Assembly (NCBI RefSeq): GCF_033096465.1
Contig: NZ_AP028156.1
Coordinates: forward strand, 943,501 to 1,007,500
Length of the DNA: 64,000 nt
From: Blautia luti
GTDB lineage: Bacteria > Bacillota > Clostridia > Lachnospirales > Lachnospiraceae
Direction: 5' to 3'
Under the pieces are notes generated by a model. That model saw only the letters and a program-made list of their open reading frames with translations, was not told the DNA's origin and made no database searches. How positions within the stretch are numbered: position 1 is the first letter of the stretch; each line of letters begins with the position of its first letter. The translations under genes were made by a program, and so were the position numbers. Of this stretch, positions 1-9,778 are shown in pieces.

Positions 1-894
1 AATTCTAATTTCGAATATTATAAGGTGTTTTATTATGTTTCCAAGTATGAAAATCTCACAAAGGCAGCAGCAGTGCTGAAAACCAGCCAGCCGGCTGTGA
101 CCAGGACGATCCATAATCTGGAGAATGTACTGGGCTGCCGCCTTTTTACAAGAAGCAAAAGCGGGATGAAATTGACACCTGAGGGAAAGATTTTCTATGA
201 ATATGTAGCAGCAGGCTGTGCGCAGTTTTTTAAGGCAGAAGATAATCTGAACAATCTGATCAGCCTGGAAAATGGAACCATCTATATCAGTGCCACGGAG
301 ACGGCGCTTCATTGTTATTTGTTTGAGGCAGTCAGAGACTTTAATATTCAATATCCGAATGTGCATTTTAAGATATTGAATAACAGTACTACGGACTCTG
401 TAAGTGCACTCAGGGAAGGAAAGGTAGACCTTGCAGTTGTGTCTGCAGCCTTACAGGTTACAGAGCCATTGAAAATGAAAGTTGTGCGAAAGTATAAAGA
501 AATCCTGATCGGGGGCAGCCGTTTTGCAGAGTTGAAGGGAAGAAAGACTTCATTGGAGGAGTTGTCCACCTATCCGTGGATCAGCCTGACTTCTGAGGCA
601 ATCACCAGGAGATATCTGAATGCGTATTTTGCCAAAAACGGCCTGCAGTTTTCACCGGATGTAGAGCTGGCGACTACAGACATGATCCTCCCGGCAGTGC
701 GATATAACATGGGAATTGGATTTCTGCCTGAAGAATTTGCAAAAGATGATCTGGCAGCAGATAAGGTTTTTGAAATTGATGTAAATGAAACATTTCCTGA
801 GAGAAGTATTATTCTGATACATGATACAGAATATCCTCAGAGTATTGCATCCAAAGCGTTTCAGAAATTCCTGGCAGAAAGAGAAGGTGTATAA
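1..894 (+). CDS. LysR-family transcriptional regulator, 5' end cut by window edge
   Basis: The reading frame is open from base 1 and runs into a GTG at 25 that an automated caller might take as the start. The codons before it (NSNFEYYK) continue the typical LysR N-terminus, so the true start lies upstream of the window. Residues 8-70 form the winged helix-turn-helix (LTKAAAVLKTSQPAVTRTI, then LGCRLFTRSKSGMKLTPEG). The rest is the periplasmic-binding-protein-like effector domain. About 290 of the usual 295-300 residues are present. LysR proteins bind DNA as tetramers and often control a divergent neighbour, which here would lie to the left. The target and effector cannot be told. It is convergent with xfp. 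Confidence 0.9.
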   Translation, partial: NSNFEYYKVFYYVSKYENLTKAAAVLKTSQPAVTRTIHNLENVLGCRLFTRSKSGMKLTPEGKIFYEYVAAGCAQFFKAEDNLNNLISLENGTIYISATETALHCYLFEAVRDFNIQYPNVHFKILNNSTTDSVSALREGKVDLAVVSAALQVTEPLKMKVVRKYKEILIGGSRFAELKGRKTSLEELSTYPWISLTSEAITRRYLNAYFAKNGLQFSPDVELATTDMILPAVRYNMGIGFLPEEFAKDDLAADKVFEIDVNETFPERSIILIHDTEYPQSIASKAFQKFLAEREGV

Positions 895-930
895 ATCTGG
901 TGGGGATTTGTATATAAAAATAATGTAGAA

Positions 931-976
931 GAAAAACAGGACAGGTATCATGCGAAATCACATGTACCTGTCCTGT
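931..976 (-). terminator. Intrinsic terminator of xfp
   Basis: A perfect 12-bp inverted repeat (acaggacaggta at 936-947, tacctgtcctgt at 965-976) lies just beyond the xfp stop. Read on the minus strand it is followed by TTTTTCTTC. The plus side has no T-run, so it mainly serves xfp. Confidence 0.8.
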
Positions 977-1007
977 AGTTATGTCTGGACAATTTAACTA
1001 TAAGATT

Positions 1008-3383
1008 TTATTTATGCCACTCCCAGTTCCTGATCTCTTCAAGATCCTGGCCATATTCAGCGATGTACTGTTTATGCTCAACAAGCTTGTCGTTCATCTT
1101 TTGGATTAAGTAAGAACCTTTATTTCCAAGCTGTGGCAGATGCATGATGGCATCTTTTACAAGGTTGAAACGGTCGATCTGGTTCTGTACACGCATATCG
1201 AATGGAGTAGTGATCGTACCTTCTTCCTGATATCCATGAACGGAAACATTGTGGTTATGACGACCATATGTAAGCTCGTGGATCAGTGTCGGATATCCGT
1301 GGAATGCAAAGATAACCGGTTTGTCTTTTGTGAAGATTGCATCGTACTCTGCATCGCTTAAGCCGTGTGGATGTTTGTGGTCGGATTCCAGTTTGAACAG
1401 GTCGACAACGTTAACAACACGGATCTTAAGTTCTGGCATTTCATCACGAAGGATCGTAACAGCAGCCATGATCTCAAGTGTAGGTGTATCACCACAGCAA
1501 GCCATGACAAGGTCTGGTTCTTCACCACAGTCATTGCTTGCCCACTCCCAGATACCGATACCCTGTGTGCAGTGCTTAACAGCCTGCTCCATGGTCAGCC
1601 ACTGGCAGCTTGGATGTTTGGAAGCTACGATTGCGTTTACATAGTTCTTACTCTTGATGCAGTGATCGAAGCAGGAGAGTAAGCAGTTAGCGTCTGGTGG
1701 TAAGTACATACGTACCACGTCTGCTTTCTTATTAGCGATGTGATCCAGGAATCCAGGATCCTGATGTGTAAATCCGTTGTGGTCCTGCTGCCATACGTTG
1801 GATGTCAGGATGAAGTTCAGGGATGCGATCGGCTGTCTCCAAGAAAGCTGGTTGCAGACTTTGAGCCATTTTGCATGCTGAGCTGCCATGGAGTCAACGA
1901 TACGGATGAATGCTTCATAGCTTGCGAAGAAGCCGTGACGACCTGTTAACAGGTAACCTTCCAGCCATCCTTCACACATATGCTCGCTGAGCATACTGTC
2001 CATGATACGTCCGTCTCTTGCGAGGCAGTCATCAGTATCAAGCATTTCTGCATTCCAGTCACGTTTCTGATATTCAAATACTTTGTACAGACGGTTGGAC
2101 ATACTTTCGTCTGGTCCAAAGATACGGAAATTCTTGTTCTCTTCATTCAGTTTGAAGATGTCACGAATGTATCCGCCAAGTTCAATCATATCCTGAGCTT
2201 TTGTTTTGCCAGGCTGTACTTCGATACCGTAATTACGGAAATCCGGAAGACGAAGGTCTTTCAGAAGAAGTCCGCCGTTTGCATGTGGGTTCGCACCAAG
2301 ACGTGCATTTCCCTTAGGAGTCAGTTCAGCCAGTTCAGGGATCAGGCGGCCATTTTTATCGAAGAGATCCTGAGGACGATAGCTTTCTAGCCACTCTTTC
2401 AGAAGTTCAAGATGTTCTGGTTTCTCCATGGAGATCGGAACCTGATGAGCACGGAAAGAACCTTCGATCTGAAGTCCGTCAACAACCTTAGGACCTGTCC
2501 ATCCCTTAGGAGTACGAAGAACGATCATTGGCCATACTGGACGCTCCGGATCATTGTTCTCACGTGCGTGTTTCTGGATTGCTTTGATTTCTTCGATTAC
2601 AGTATCCATTGTTTCTGCCATCTTCTTGTGCATGGTCATTGGGTCATCGCCTTCAACGAAGTATGGTTTCCAGCCACAGCCCTTAAAGAAGCATTCAAGC
2701 TCTTCATGAGAAAGACGGGAGAAGATAGTAGGGTTGCTGATCTTATATCCGTTTAAGTGAAGAATAGGAAGTACAGCACCATCAGTGATCGGGTTCAGGA
2801 ATTTGTTGGACTGCCAGGATGTTGCCAGAGGGCCGGTCTCAGCCTCGCCGTCACCTACAACAGTAGTAGCGATCAGCTCCGGGTTATCGAATACAGCTCC
2901 GAAAGCATGAGCGATGGAATAACCAAGCTCACCACCCTCGTTGATGGAACCAGGTGTTTCCGGTGCACAGTGGCTCGGAACTCCACATGGGAAGGAGAAC
3001 TGTTTGAACATTTTCTTCATACCTTCTTCATCCTGGCTGATATTAGGATAAACTTCGCTGTAAGAACCTTCCAGATAAGTGTTGGCGATCATGAAGTTTC
3101 CACCATGTCCCGGACCGGAAAGGAGGATCATATCCAGGTCGTAACGTTTAATGACACGGTTGCAGTGTGCATAAACGAAGTTCTGTCCTGGTACAGTTCC
3201 CCAGTGACCAACGATTTTCTTCTTAATCTGATCCATGGTTAATGGCTCTCTCAGAAGCGGATTGTCAAGAAGATAGAGCTGTCCGGCAGACAGGTAGTTC
3301 GCTGCACGCCAGTAAGCATCGATTTTGTCAAGCATTTCCTGATTTAAAGGCTGCTTTTCAAGACATAATTTGTTGTCTTCCAT
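1008..3383 (-). CDS. xfp: Phosphoketolase (xylulose-5-P / fructose-6-P)
   Basis: A 791-aa protein of the usual length for the family. It cleaves xylulose 5-phosphate or fructose 6-phosphate with phosphate into acetyl phosphate plus glyceraldehyde 3-phosphate or erythrose 4-phosphate, using thiamine diphosphate. Family blocks are visible: [11 protein letters not shown] near residue 60, LSGPGHGG near 100, and the diphosphate-binding motif [14 protein letters not shown] near 175. The frame is open further upstream, but the ATG at 3381-3383 is preceded by AGAGGTAAG and starts the conserved N-terminus ([13 protein letters not shown]). It is cytoplasmic. It lies downstream of lacI on the same strand with a 270-bp gap holding two inverted repeats. 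Whether it uses one or both substrates cannot be told from sequence. Confidence 0.95.
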   Translation of the reverse strand: MEDNKLCLEKQPLNQEMLDKIDAYWRAANYLSAGQLYLLDNPLLREPLTMDQIKKKIVGHWGTVPGQNFVYAHCNRVIKRYDLDMILLSGPGHGGNFMIANTYLEGSYSEVYPNISQDEEGMKKMFKQFSFPCGVPSHCAPETPGSINEGGELGYSIAHAFGAVFDNPELIATTVVGDGEAETGPLATSWQSNKFLNPITDGAVLPILHLNGYKISNPTIFSRLSHEELECFFKGCGWKPYFVEGDDPMTMHKKMAETMDTVIEEIKAIQKHARENNDPERPVWPMIVLRTPKGWTGPKVVDGLQIEGSFRAHQVPISMEKPEHLELLKEWLESYRPQDLFDKNGRLIPELAELTPKGNARLGANPHANGGLLLKDLRLPDFRNYGIEVQPGKTKAQDMIELGGYIRDIFKLNEENKNFRIFGPDESMSNRLYKVFEYQKRDWNAEMLDTDDCLARDGRIMDSMLSEHMCEGWLEGYLLTGRHGFFASYEAFIRIVDSMAAQHAKWLKVCNQLSWRQPIASLNFILTSNVWQQDHNGFTHQDPGFLDHIANKKADVVRMYLPPDANCLLSCFDHCIKSKNYVNAIVASKHPSCQWLTMEQAVKHCTQGIGIWEWASNDCGEEPDLVMACCGDTPTLEIMAAVTILRDEMPELKIRVVNVVDLFKLESDHKHPHGLSDAEYDAIFTKDKPVIFAFHGYPTLIHELTYGRHNHNVSVHGYQEEGTITTPFDMRVQNQIDRFNLVKDAIMHLPQLGNKGSYLIQKMNDKLVEHKQYIAEYGQDLEEIRNWEWHK

Positions 3384-3423
3384 TTTCTTACCTCTTTTTC
3401 TTTCTTTATCTTTGATGTCTCGG

Positions 3424-3452
3424 CAGTGTACCGACAACTTGCAGGTACACTG
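3424..3452 (-). promoter_or_regulatory. Inverted repeat in the xfp leader
   Basis: A perfect 9-bp inverted repeat (cagtgtacc at 3424-3432, ggtacactg at 3444-3452) lies 41 bases upstream of the xfp start. The arms are 11 bases apart, so it could be an mRNA hairpin or an operator. No T-run follows it. The function is unknown. Confidence 0.4.
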
Positions 3453-3556
3453 GTAAATAAATTGTGTTATTTTTTTAACTAGACACATGCTATCACAGAA
3501 AGAAAAAAACGTAAAATAGAAAAAATGCATTATAATTATAACTTTTTGATATGAAT

Positions 3557-3590
3557 AGATCTACTGTACCTGTATTGGGACAGTAGATCT
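3557..3590. repeat. 11-bp inverted repeat between lacI and xfp
   Basis: A perfect repeat, agatctactgt (3557-3567) and acagtagatct (3580-3590), with a 12-base loop. It lies beyond the lacI stop on the minus strand and upstream of xfp. It lacks a T-run on either side, so it is at best a weak terminator of lacI. It may equally be a protein-binding site for xfp. Confidence 0.45.
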
Positions 3591-3653
3591 GCAAACAAAG
3601 ATTGGGAAATAATTAACAAAAAACTGAAGCATAGGTATGACCAATTACAAAAA

Positions 3654-4700
3654 TTACAGCGGTTCGGAATGGATATCCACTGACCGGCAGCTGTCCCTCT
3701 CTATGAGATGATGAGGAACGATGATCTTCGTTGCCAGGAGATTGGGGTTTTCGATATGGTTGATCATCTGGGAGGCTGCCTCGATCCCCAGCTGACAGGA
3801 ATTGATGTCTATGGATGTGAGCTGAGGCGAGGTAAGTCTGGCCAGAAGAGAGTTGTTAAAGGAAAGAATGGACAGGTCTTCGGGGATGGAAAGCCCTGCC
3901 TCCATACATACCCGTTCCAGATAAACCGCCAGGATGTCGTCACTTACCAAAATGGCAGTGGGACGGTCTTTCTGCTTAAGAAGATTGAGCAGCTGGTCTG
4001 ATCTTTCCTGAGAAATCTCCGGAACTTCAATACAGTAGTCGGGACGTACAGCCAGTCCATGATTCAAAAGTGCCTGCTGATATCCCATTTTACGGTCGGA
4101 AGAGAATACCAGGGAAGAATCCACACCCAGATAAGCAATGCGTCTGTGGCCAAGGCTGTAGAGATATTCTGTGGCTTCCTGGCCTGCCAGAAGATTGTCG
4201 TTATCGATATACATGGTGTGATTGGTGTACTGGGCAGGTTTACCGATGAGAATATAAAGCAGGCCTTTACTGAACAGGTAATCAATGACAGGATCATCCT
4301 GTCTGGAATACAGAAGGATAAAACCGTCTGCTTTGCCACTGCGTGCCATAGAACGCACGGTCTGCAGGATTTCTTCTTTATTCTGTCCTGTTATAATGGT
4401 GCTGATATACTGGTGGCTGTTGCAGTAGTGGCTGATTCCCCGGATGGTTTCCAGATAAAAGGAATTTTCGTATGCTTCTTTGGCAGAAGCGGGCAAAATG
4501 ATGCCAATGCACCGGGAATTGGATGACTGGGATGCCAGGGTGCTGGCCTGGAAATTGGGTTCATAGCCTAACTGAAGCATGGCTTTGCGCACGCGTTCTT
4601 TTGTCTCTTCACTGATAGAAGGGTTATTTTTACAGGTTCTGGAAACTGTGGACGGTGAAACGCCGGCCAGAGCTGCTACCTCTTTAATGGTTACTGCCAT
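3654..4700 (-). CDS. LacI-family transcriptional regulator
   Basis: A 348-aa protein. The N-terminal LacI helix-turn-helix is clear (MAVTIKEVAALAGVSPSTVS, residues 1-20), followed by the hinge helix and a sugar-binding periplasmic-type domain from about residue 60 (RCIGIILP). The ATG is preceded by TGGAGG at a good distance. It is divergent from malQ, and the shared intergenic region carries a perfect 14-bp LacI-type palindrome at the malQ promoter. A maltodextrin- or glucose-responsive repressor of malQ, perhaps also of xfp, is therefore a fair inference. The effector is not known. Confidence 0.9.
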   Translation of the reverse strand: MAVTIKEVAALAGVSPSTVSRTCKNNPSISEETKERVRKAMLQLGYEPNFQASTLASQSSNSRCIGIILPASAKEAYENSFYLETIRGISHYCNSHQYISTIITGQNKEEILQTVRSMARSGKADGFILLYSRQDDPVIDYLFSKGLLYILIGKPAQYTNHTMYIDNDNLLAGQEATEYLYSLGHRRIAYLGVDSSLVFSSDRKMGYQQALLNHGLAVRPDYCIEVPEISQERSDQLLNLLKQKDRPTAILVSDDILAVYLERVCMEAGLSIPEDLSILSFNNSLLARLTSPQLTSIDINSCQLGIEAASQMINHIENPNLLATKIIVPHHLIERDSCRSVDIHSEPL

Positions 4701-4771
4701 GAAAAAACCTCCATAAATAGTGATATGGAGCGATTGGTAAAAAACTCCATACCATGGTTATCGTTGCATCT

Positions 4772-4800
4772 ATTTTATAAGAAGAAACAGGGGTTGTCAA
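4772..4800 (-). promoter_or_regulatory. Sigma-A promoter of lacI
   Basis: On the minus strand TTGACA (4795-4800) and TAAAAT (4772-4777) are separated by exactly 17 bases. It lies about 70 bases upstream of the lacI start. The 301-base stretch 4701-5001 holds only this promoter, the divergent malQ promoter and the operator. Confidence 0.75.
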
Positions 4801-4906
4801 ATGGCATTCCCAGGTCTTCAGATAGTTCCCCAATGCACAAAAAAGTAAGAAATGCACAAAAAACAAGGCGTCTGATTGTTTAAAAAGTAGAATTAAAAAT
4901 AGTGGA

Positions 4907-4935
4907 TTGTAATTAATGCAAAATAACGCTATAAT
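4907..4935 (+). promoter_or_regulatory. Sigma-A promoter of malQ
   Basis: TTGTAA (4907-4912), a 17-base spacer, and a perfect TATAAT (4930-4935). The operator palindrome begins 4 bases downstream, so a bound repressor would cover the start site. Confidence 0.8.
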
Positions 4936-4938
4936 TAA

Positions 4939-4952
4939 TGCAAACGTTTGCA
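4939..4952. promoter_or_regulatory. LacI-type operator palindrome at malQ
   Basis: A perfect 14-bp palindrome, tgcaaacgtttgca, with the central CG typical of LacI/GalR-family operators. It covers about +1 of the malQ promoter. Repression by the adjacent LacI-family protein is the simplest reading; CcpA is an alternative. Confidence 0.7.
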
Positions 4953-5001
4953 TGAAATAATGCAAATAAAGCATAGCAAGGGATGCAAAAGGAGAGAAAT
5001 T

Positions 5002-6507
5002 ATGGAAAATAGATCAGCGGGAATTTTATTACCGATCAGCAGCCTGCCGTCAGACTATGGGATCGGATGCTTTTCCAAAAGTGCGTATGAATTTGTAGAC
5101 TGGTTAAAGGAAGCCGGTCAGACTTACTGGCAGATCCTGCCGTTAGGCCCAACCAGTTATGGAGATTCTCCCTATCAGTCATTTTCCACATTTGCGGGAA
5201 ATCCTTATTTCATAGATCTGGATACACTGGTGGAAGAGGGCGTTCTGGATAAGAAAGACTGTGAGAAAGTCAACTGGGGAAAGAAACCCGATGATGTGGA
5301 CTATGAGAAAATATACAAAGGACGATATCCTCTTCTGCGAAAAGCATATGAAAACAGTGCTATCAGCAAGAATCCGGACTATCAGAAATTTGTAGCAGAG
5401 AACAGCTGGTGGCTTTCCGATTATGCTTTATTTATGGCAGTAAAGGATCGTTTCGGGGGTGTGGAATGGACGAAATGGGCAGAAGATATCAGACTTCGCT
5501 GGAACAATGCCATGGATTATTATCGTGAGGAGTTATATTTTGATATTGAATTCCAGCAGTATATGCAGTTCAAGTTCTATGAGCAGTGGATGAAACTGAA
5601 ATCCTATGCCAATTCAAAGGGAATCCAGATCATCGGGGATATCCCGATCTATGTTGCCATGGACAGCGCGGATGCATGGGCACATCCGGAATTATTCCAG
5701 CTGGATGAGGAAAATGTACCTCTGGCAGTGGCAGGATGCCCTCCGGATGGATTTTCTGCAACAGGACAGTTATGGGGAAATCCACTGTACCGTTGGGATT
5801 ATCACAGAGATACAGGATATCAGTGGTGGATATCCAGAATGAGTTACTGTTTCAGGCTCTATGATGTTGTCCGTATCGATCATTTCCGTGGATTTGATGA
5901 ATATTTTGCTATTCCGTATGGAGATACGGATGCCACAGGTGGACATTGGGAAAAAGGACCGGGAATCGATCTGTTCCGCAGAATTGAACAGGTCCTGGGC
6001 TGGAAGCAGGTTATTGCAGAGGATTTAGGATATATGACAGACTCTGTACGTCATCTGGTATATGAAAGCGGTTTTCCGGGAATGAAAGTACTGGAATTCG
6101 CCTTTGACGCCAGAGATTCCGGATGTGCCAGTGATTATCTGCCGCACAATTATCCGGAGAATTGTGTGGCATATACTGGAACTCATGATAATGAAACAAT
6201 CGTGGGATGGTGGAAGAGCATTACAGAAGAAGAAAGAAAGCTGGCAAGAGATTATCTGTGCGATCATGCAACACCGGAAGAAGAATTGTATCAATGCTTC
6301 ATTAGCCTGATCATGCGAAGTGCAGCACGCGTCTGCGTAATTCCAATGCAGGATTACATGGGACTGGATAACCGGTTCCGAATGAACAAACCATCCACAG
6401 TTGGCACCAACTGGAAGTGGAGGATTAAAAAGAGAGATCTTACGAAGAAACTCCAGAAAGAGATCCATGATGTGACACTGCGCTATGGACGTAAGAACTG
6501 GGATTAA
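5002..6507 (+). CDS. malQ: 4-alpha-glucanotransferase (GH77 amylomaltase)
   Basis: 501 aa. It transfers alpha-1,4-glucan segments between maltodextrins and releases glucose, in the cytoplasm. GH77 signatures are present: RSAGILLPISSLPSDYGIG at the N-terminus, VRIDHFRGFDEYF near 292 with the nucleophile Asp, IAEDLGYMT near 337 with the acid/base Glu, and TGTHDNETIVGWW near 392. The longer open frame begins at 4948, but the ATG at 5002 has GGAGAG six bases before it and starts the conserved sequence. It is a single transcription unit with its own promoter, operator and terminator. With the GH31 enzyme and sugar kinase nearby it suggests maltodextrin use. Confidence 0.96.
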   Translation: MENRSAGILLPISSLPSDYGIGCFSKSAYEFVDWLKEAGQTYWQILPLGPTSYGDSPYQSFSTFAGNPYFIDLDTLVEEGVLDKKDCEKVNWGKKPDDVDYEKIYKGRYPLLRKAYENSAISKNPDYQKFVAENSWWLSDYALFMAVKDRFGGVEWTKWAEDIRLRWNNAMDYYREELYFDIEFQQYMQFKFYEQWMKLKSYANSKGIQIIGDIPIYVAMDSADAWAHPELFQLDEENVPLAVAGCPPDGFSATGQLWGNPLYRWDYHRDTGYQWWISRMSYCFRLYDVVRIDHFRGFDEYFAIPYGDTDATGGHWEKGPGIDLFRRIEQVLGWKQVIAEDLGYMTDSVRHLVYESGFPGMKVLEFAFDARDSGCASDYLPHNYPENCVAYTGTHDNETIVGWWKSITEEERKLARDYLCDHATPEEELYQCFISLIMRSAARVCVIPMQDYMGLDNRFRMNKPSTVGTNWKWRIKKRDLTKKLQKEIHDVTLRYGRKNWD

Positions 6508-6534
6508 GTACAGATTGAAATAGTATGAACGATG

Positions 6535-6578
6535 ACAGCGTTTTGGATATGGAGAGTATCTGAAACGCTGTTTTATTT
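6535..6578 (+). terminator. Intrinsic terminator of malQ
   Basis: Stem acagcgttt (6535-6543) with aaacgctgt (6563-6571), followed by TTTATTT. Confidence 0.85.
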
Positions 6579-6782
6579 CATGGAAAATTACTCCGTAATG
6601 TTCCTATGAAATAAAAAGCCCTTAGGGCAGGATCGCATACTTTACTTTTGTATGAAAAAGAAAACATTGGGAATGTTTTGGATTGTGTACAATTGGGAAA
6701 GAAATCCATTGATTTTCGGGCAATATTTGATAAAATATTAACCAGAAAAAGGTAAAAAACAGATTTTCAGGAGGACTTATAA

Positions 6783-7313
6783 ATGAATTATAATAGATTG
6801 GAAACAAGTCTGATCGATGTGATCAAGGAAGAACAGGCGAAGCTTGGATACATGAAGGAGAAGATCAGTCTTTATTATCCGCTCAGTTCCCTGAATCATT
6901 TTTTTGAAAGCAATGCCGATGCAGCAGGAATGATGGAAATTTTAAAAGATTTTCCTGCTTATATGAAAGAGAAATTTGGGGAGGTTGTGGTTTCACACAG
7001 AGGAAATCGTTTCTGTTTCACTGTTTCTGATAAAGCGTCAGAATATGTGCATAATAATATGAAAGATAATGAATTTATCAAGGCACTGATCGAGTTGGTA
7101 GGTAGACATGGATGTACGCTGGATGAAATCAAAGAGTTATTTCATTCTTATTCAGACAAGATTGTTACTGAACCTATGGATAACGGCGAATTTGATGTGA
7201 TGGTACGCTTTGATGATGGATCAGATCCCTATTATTATTGTTTCAAAGATGAAGGATGCCATATCATTTACCACAGGTTCCTGCCGGAAGACTACGCAGA
7301 TTTTGGGTTTTGA
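6783..7313 (+). CDS. Conserved hypothetical protein (DUF3877-like)
   Basis: 176 aa, soluble, no signal peptide or membrane segment. It starts at an ATG with a clear CAGGAGG. The middle part (FPAYMKEKFGEVVVSHRGNRFCF) and the aromatic C-terminus (DGSDPYYYCFKDEGCHIIYHRF) resemble a family I recall as DUF3877 from Lachnospiraceae; that name is from memory and unverified. No catalytic motif is visible. It stands alone between malQ and pyk, and its function is unknown. Confidence 0.75.
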   Translation: MNYNRLETSLIDVIKEEQAKLGYMKEKISLYYPLSSLNHFFESNADAAGMMEILKDFPAYMKEKFGEVVVSHRGNRFCFTVSDKASEYVHNNMKDNEFIKALIELVGRHGCTLDEIKELFHSYSDKIVTEPMDNGEFDVMVRFDDGSDPYYYCFKDEGCHIIYHRFLPEDYADFGF

Positions 7314-7429
7314 CAGGAATTTGTAATAAATTTGCCAACTGTCGAACCAGCAAAAATATATGTAACATTTGCAATAAAAGTGTGTTATTTTTTTGTCAAA
7401 TATTTACAAAAATAAACCGAAATTTGATA

Positions 7430-7458
7430 TTGACATATAGTCTCAATAATGGTAATTT
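7430..7458 (+). promoter_or_regulatory. Candidate promoter of pyk
   Basis: TTGACA (7430-7435), a 17-base spacer, and TAATTT (7453-7458). A second candidate, TTGATA at 7481 with TATTAC at 7503, lies nearer the gene. The 250-base gap before pyk is AT-rich, so the choice between them is uncertain. Confidence 0.5.
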
Positions 7459-7564
7459 TTAGTTGACTTAATGTTTTTCATTGATAAAAACGAGTAACAT
7501 TTTATTACATTGTTTTACAGGGATAATAGAGAAAATTGACTTGACAGTTGGAGGGAAAGATTAA

Positions 7565-8983
7565 ATGAGAAAAACCAAAATTATCTGTACGATGGGACCG
7601 TCTACGGATAAAGACGATGTTATGGAACAGCTTGTGAGAGAGGGAATGGATGTAGCACGTTTCAATTTCTCACATGGACCTCATGATGAACAGAGAGGAC
7701 GCATCCAGAAGCTGAGAGAACTTCGTAAGAAATATGACAGACCTGTTGCAGCGCTTCTTGATACAAAGGGACCGGAGATCAGACTTGGATGCTTCAAGGA
7801 TGGCAAGGTTTCTCTGGAAGAAGGACAGATTTTTACATTTACAAATAAAGATATCGAAGGAACCAACGAGCATGTAAGCATTACTTATAAAGAACTTTAT
7901 AAGGATGTACAGCCGGGCGGACACATTCTGGTTGATGACGGACTTGTTGATCTAGAAGTACAGGATATTTCCGGAAAAGATATTGTCTGCAAGGTTATCA
8001 ATGCAGGTGTGATCGGAGATAAGAAAGGTGTCAATGTTCCAGGAGCAAACCTGAAGATGCCATTTATCAGCAAGAAAGACCATGAAGATCTTCTCTTTGG
8101 TATTCAGGAAGGATTTGATTTCGTTGCAGCATCCTTTACACGTACTGCAGACGATATCCGTGAAGTGAGAAAAATTCTGAAAGACAATGGCGGTGAGGAA
8201 ATCCAGATCATTGCCAAGATCGAGAACCAGCAGGGTGTTGACAATATCGATGAGATCATCGAAGCAGCAGACGGTATCATGATCGCCAGAGGTGATATGG
8301 GTGTTGAAATTCCACCGGAATATGTACCTGTTATCCAGCAGAAGATCATTCAGAAAGTTTATACAGCAGGCAAACCGGTCATCACAGCAACACAGATGCT
8401 TGATTCCATGATCTCTCATCCGAGACCAACTCGTGCAGAAGCTACAGACGTTGCCAATGCGATCTTCCAGGGAACAAGTGCTACCATGCTTTCCGGTGAG
8501 ACAGCAGCAGGTAAATATCCGGTACAGGCACTTCAGATGATGAGCCGTATCGCTGAACATATGGAAGAGAACATTGAGTACAACACAATCTTCAAGAAAA
8601 CCGACAGAAATGAGAACCCGGATATTACAAACGCGATCGCACATGCAACCTGTCTGACAGCCATTGACCTGAAAGCGCAGGCAATCCTGGCAGTGACCAA
8701 ATCCGGAAGTACCGCACACATGATGTCCAAACACAGACCAGGATGTCTGATCGGTGCTTGCACAAGCTCTGAGAGAGTTCTGCGTCAGCTGAATCTGTCA
8801 TGGGGTGTATATCCAATGCTGATCAGGGAAGAATACAGTTCTGAGATCCTTTGCCTGAGAGCAATCGAAGCAGCACAGAAACATAAACTTGTAAAAGTTG
8901 GCGATACTGTTGTATTTGCCGGTGGTGTACCGCTTGGTATCCCGGGCAGAACAAATATGATCCGTGTCTGCATCGTAGAATAA
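7565..8983 (+). CDS. pyk: Pyruvate kinase
   Basis: 472 aa. It converts phosphoenolpyruvate and ADP to pyruvate and ATP, the last step of glycolysis. Visible motifs: MRKTKIICTMGPSTDKDD at the N-terminus, the ARFNFSHG block near 31, the KIENQQGVDN region near 220, and the signature IMIARGDMGVEIP near 238 followed by MLDSMISHPRPTRAEATD near 279. The length is that of the short form, without the extra PEP-utilizer-like C-terminal domain of Bacillus pyruvate kinase. The start is supported by TTGGAGGG. It is monocistronic, with a terminator directly after. Confidence 0.97.
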   Translation: MRKTKIICTMGPSTDKDDVMEQLVREGMDVARFNFSHGPHDEQRGRIQKLRELRKKYDRPVAALLDTKGPEIRLGCFKDGKVSLEEGQIFTFTNKDIEGTNEHVSITYKELYKDVQPGGHILVDDGLVDLEVQDISGKDIVCKVINAGVIGDKKGVNVPGANLKMPFISKKDHEDLLFGIQEGFDFVAASFTRTADDIREVRKILKDNGGEEIQIIAKIENQQGVDNIDEIIEAADGIMIARGDMGVEIPPEYVPVIQQKIIQKVYTAGKPVITATQMLDSMISHPRPTRAEATDVANAIFQGTSATMLSGETAAGKYPVQALQMMSRIAEHMEENIEYNTIFKKTDRNENPDITNAIAHATCLTAIDLKAQAILAVTKSGSTAHMMSKHRPGCLIGACTSSERVLRQLNLSWGVYPMLIREEYSSEILCLRAIEAAQKHKLVKVGDTVVFAGGVPLGIPGRTNMIRVCIVE

Positions 8984-9014
8984 TAAATAACAATATAAAT
9001 TTTAAAGACACATA

Positions 9015-9058
9015 CAAGGGTCTGCCGTCAGCTTTTCGACAGCGGTCCCTTGTTTTTT
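9015..9058 (+). terminator. Intrinsic terminator of pyk
   Basis: An imperfect stem (caagggtctgccgtc against gacagcggtcccttg) with loop agcttttc, followed by TTTTTT. Confidence 0.8.
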
Positions 9059-9084
9059 GTGCGCAATGAGGAGAGAAGATTATT

Positions 9085-9759
9085 ATGAAAACAAACGGAG
9101 AAGAAGACTCGAGACATATTTTCAGAGGGGAGCTGGCACTGGTGATCGCAGTTATGATCAACAGTCTTGCAGTTATCCTGATGCTGTATTCCGGTTCCGG
9201 AATATCTGCCATATCCAGCGTTCCCTATGCATTTGAAAAAGTATTTCCGGTGATCACACTGGGAACATGGACTTACATATTTCAGGCACTTCTGATCTTA
9301 AGCCTGATGATACTGAGAAAGAAATTCGTACCGATTTATCTGTGCAGTTTCTTTGTAGGATTTGCGTTCAGTGAACTTCTGGATGTTAATGAGGCATGGA
9401 TCAATGTTCTGCCGAAGACAATTCCACTCAGAGTTTTATATTTTGTGATCAGCTATCTGCTGATCTGTGTGGGAATCGCACTTTCCAACAGATGCGGTCT
9501 GCCGATCATTCCAACAGACCTGTTTCCACGTGAACTGTCAGAGATTATTAAAGTGAAATATTCTAAAATCAAGGTTTCTTTTGATGTGATCTGTCTGGGA
9601 ACAACTGCATGCATGACAGGACTGATCCTGGGACATATCAAAGGTCTTGGAATCGGAACAGTGCTGGCGGCATTTACGATGGGAAAAGTGATCGGCCTGA
9701 TCGGTGACGAGATGGATAAGCATTTCCAGTTCGTGAATTTCCTTTCTGCGAAAAGTTGA
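9085..9759 (+). CDS. YczE/YitT-like integral membrane protein (DUF6198-like)
   Basis: 224 aa with about five hydrophobic segments (residues 17-37, 55-78, 86-100, 114-134 and 165-205). The block CGLPIIPTDLFPREL followed by KVSFDVICLG is typical of the YczE/YyaS/YitT-type membrane family, for which I recall the label DUF6198. The ATG follows GAGGAGAG. It is a single gene flanked by terminators. It was probably meant for small-molecule transport or regulation, but there is no experimental basis I can name. Function unknown. Confidence 0.75.
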   Translation: MKTNGEEDSRHIFRGELALVIAVMINSLAVILMLYSGSGISAISSVPYAFEKVFPVITLGTWTYIFQALLILSLMILRKKFVPIYLCSFFVGFAFSELLDVNEAWINVLPKTIPLRVLYFVISYLLICVGIALSNRCGLPIIPTDLFPRELSEIIKVKYSKIKVSFDVICLGTTACMTGLILGHIKGLGIGTVLAAFTMGKVIGLIGDEMDKHFQFVNFLSAKS

Positions 9760-9778
9760 TAGAAGTATTTATTATGGG

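Noticed and set aside
7952..8734. Minus-strand open frame opposite pyk
   Set aside because: Shadow of the pyruvate kinase gene, with no start signal or family match.
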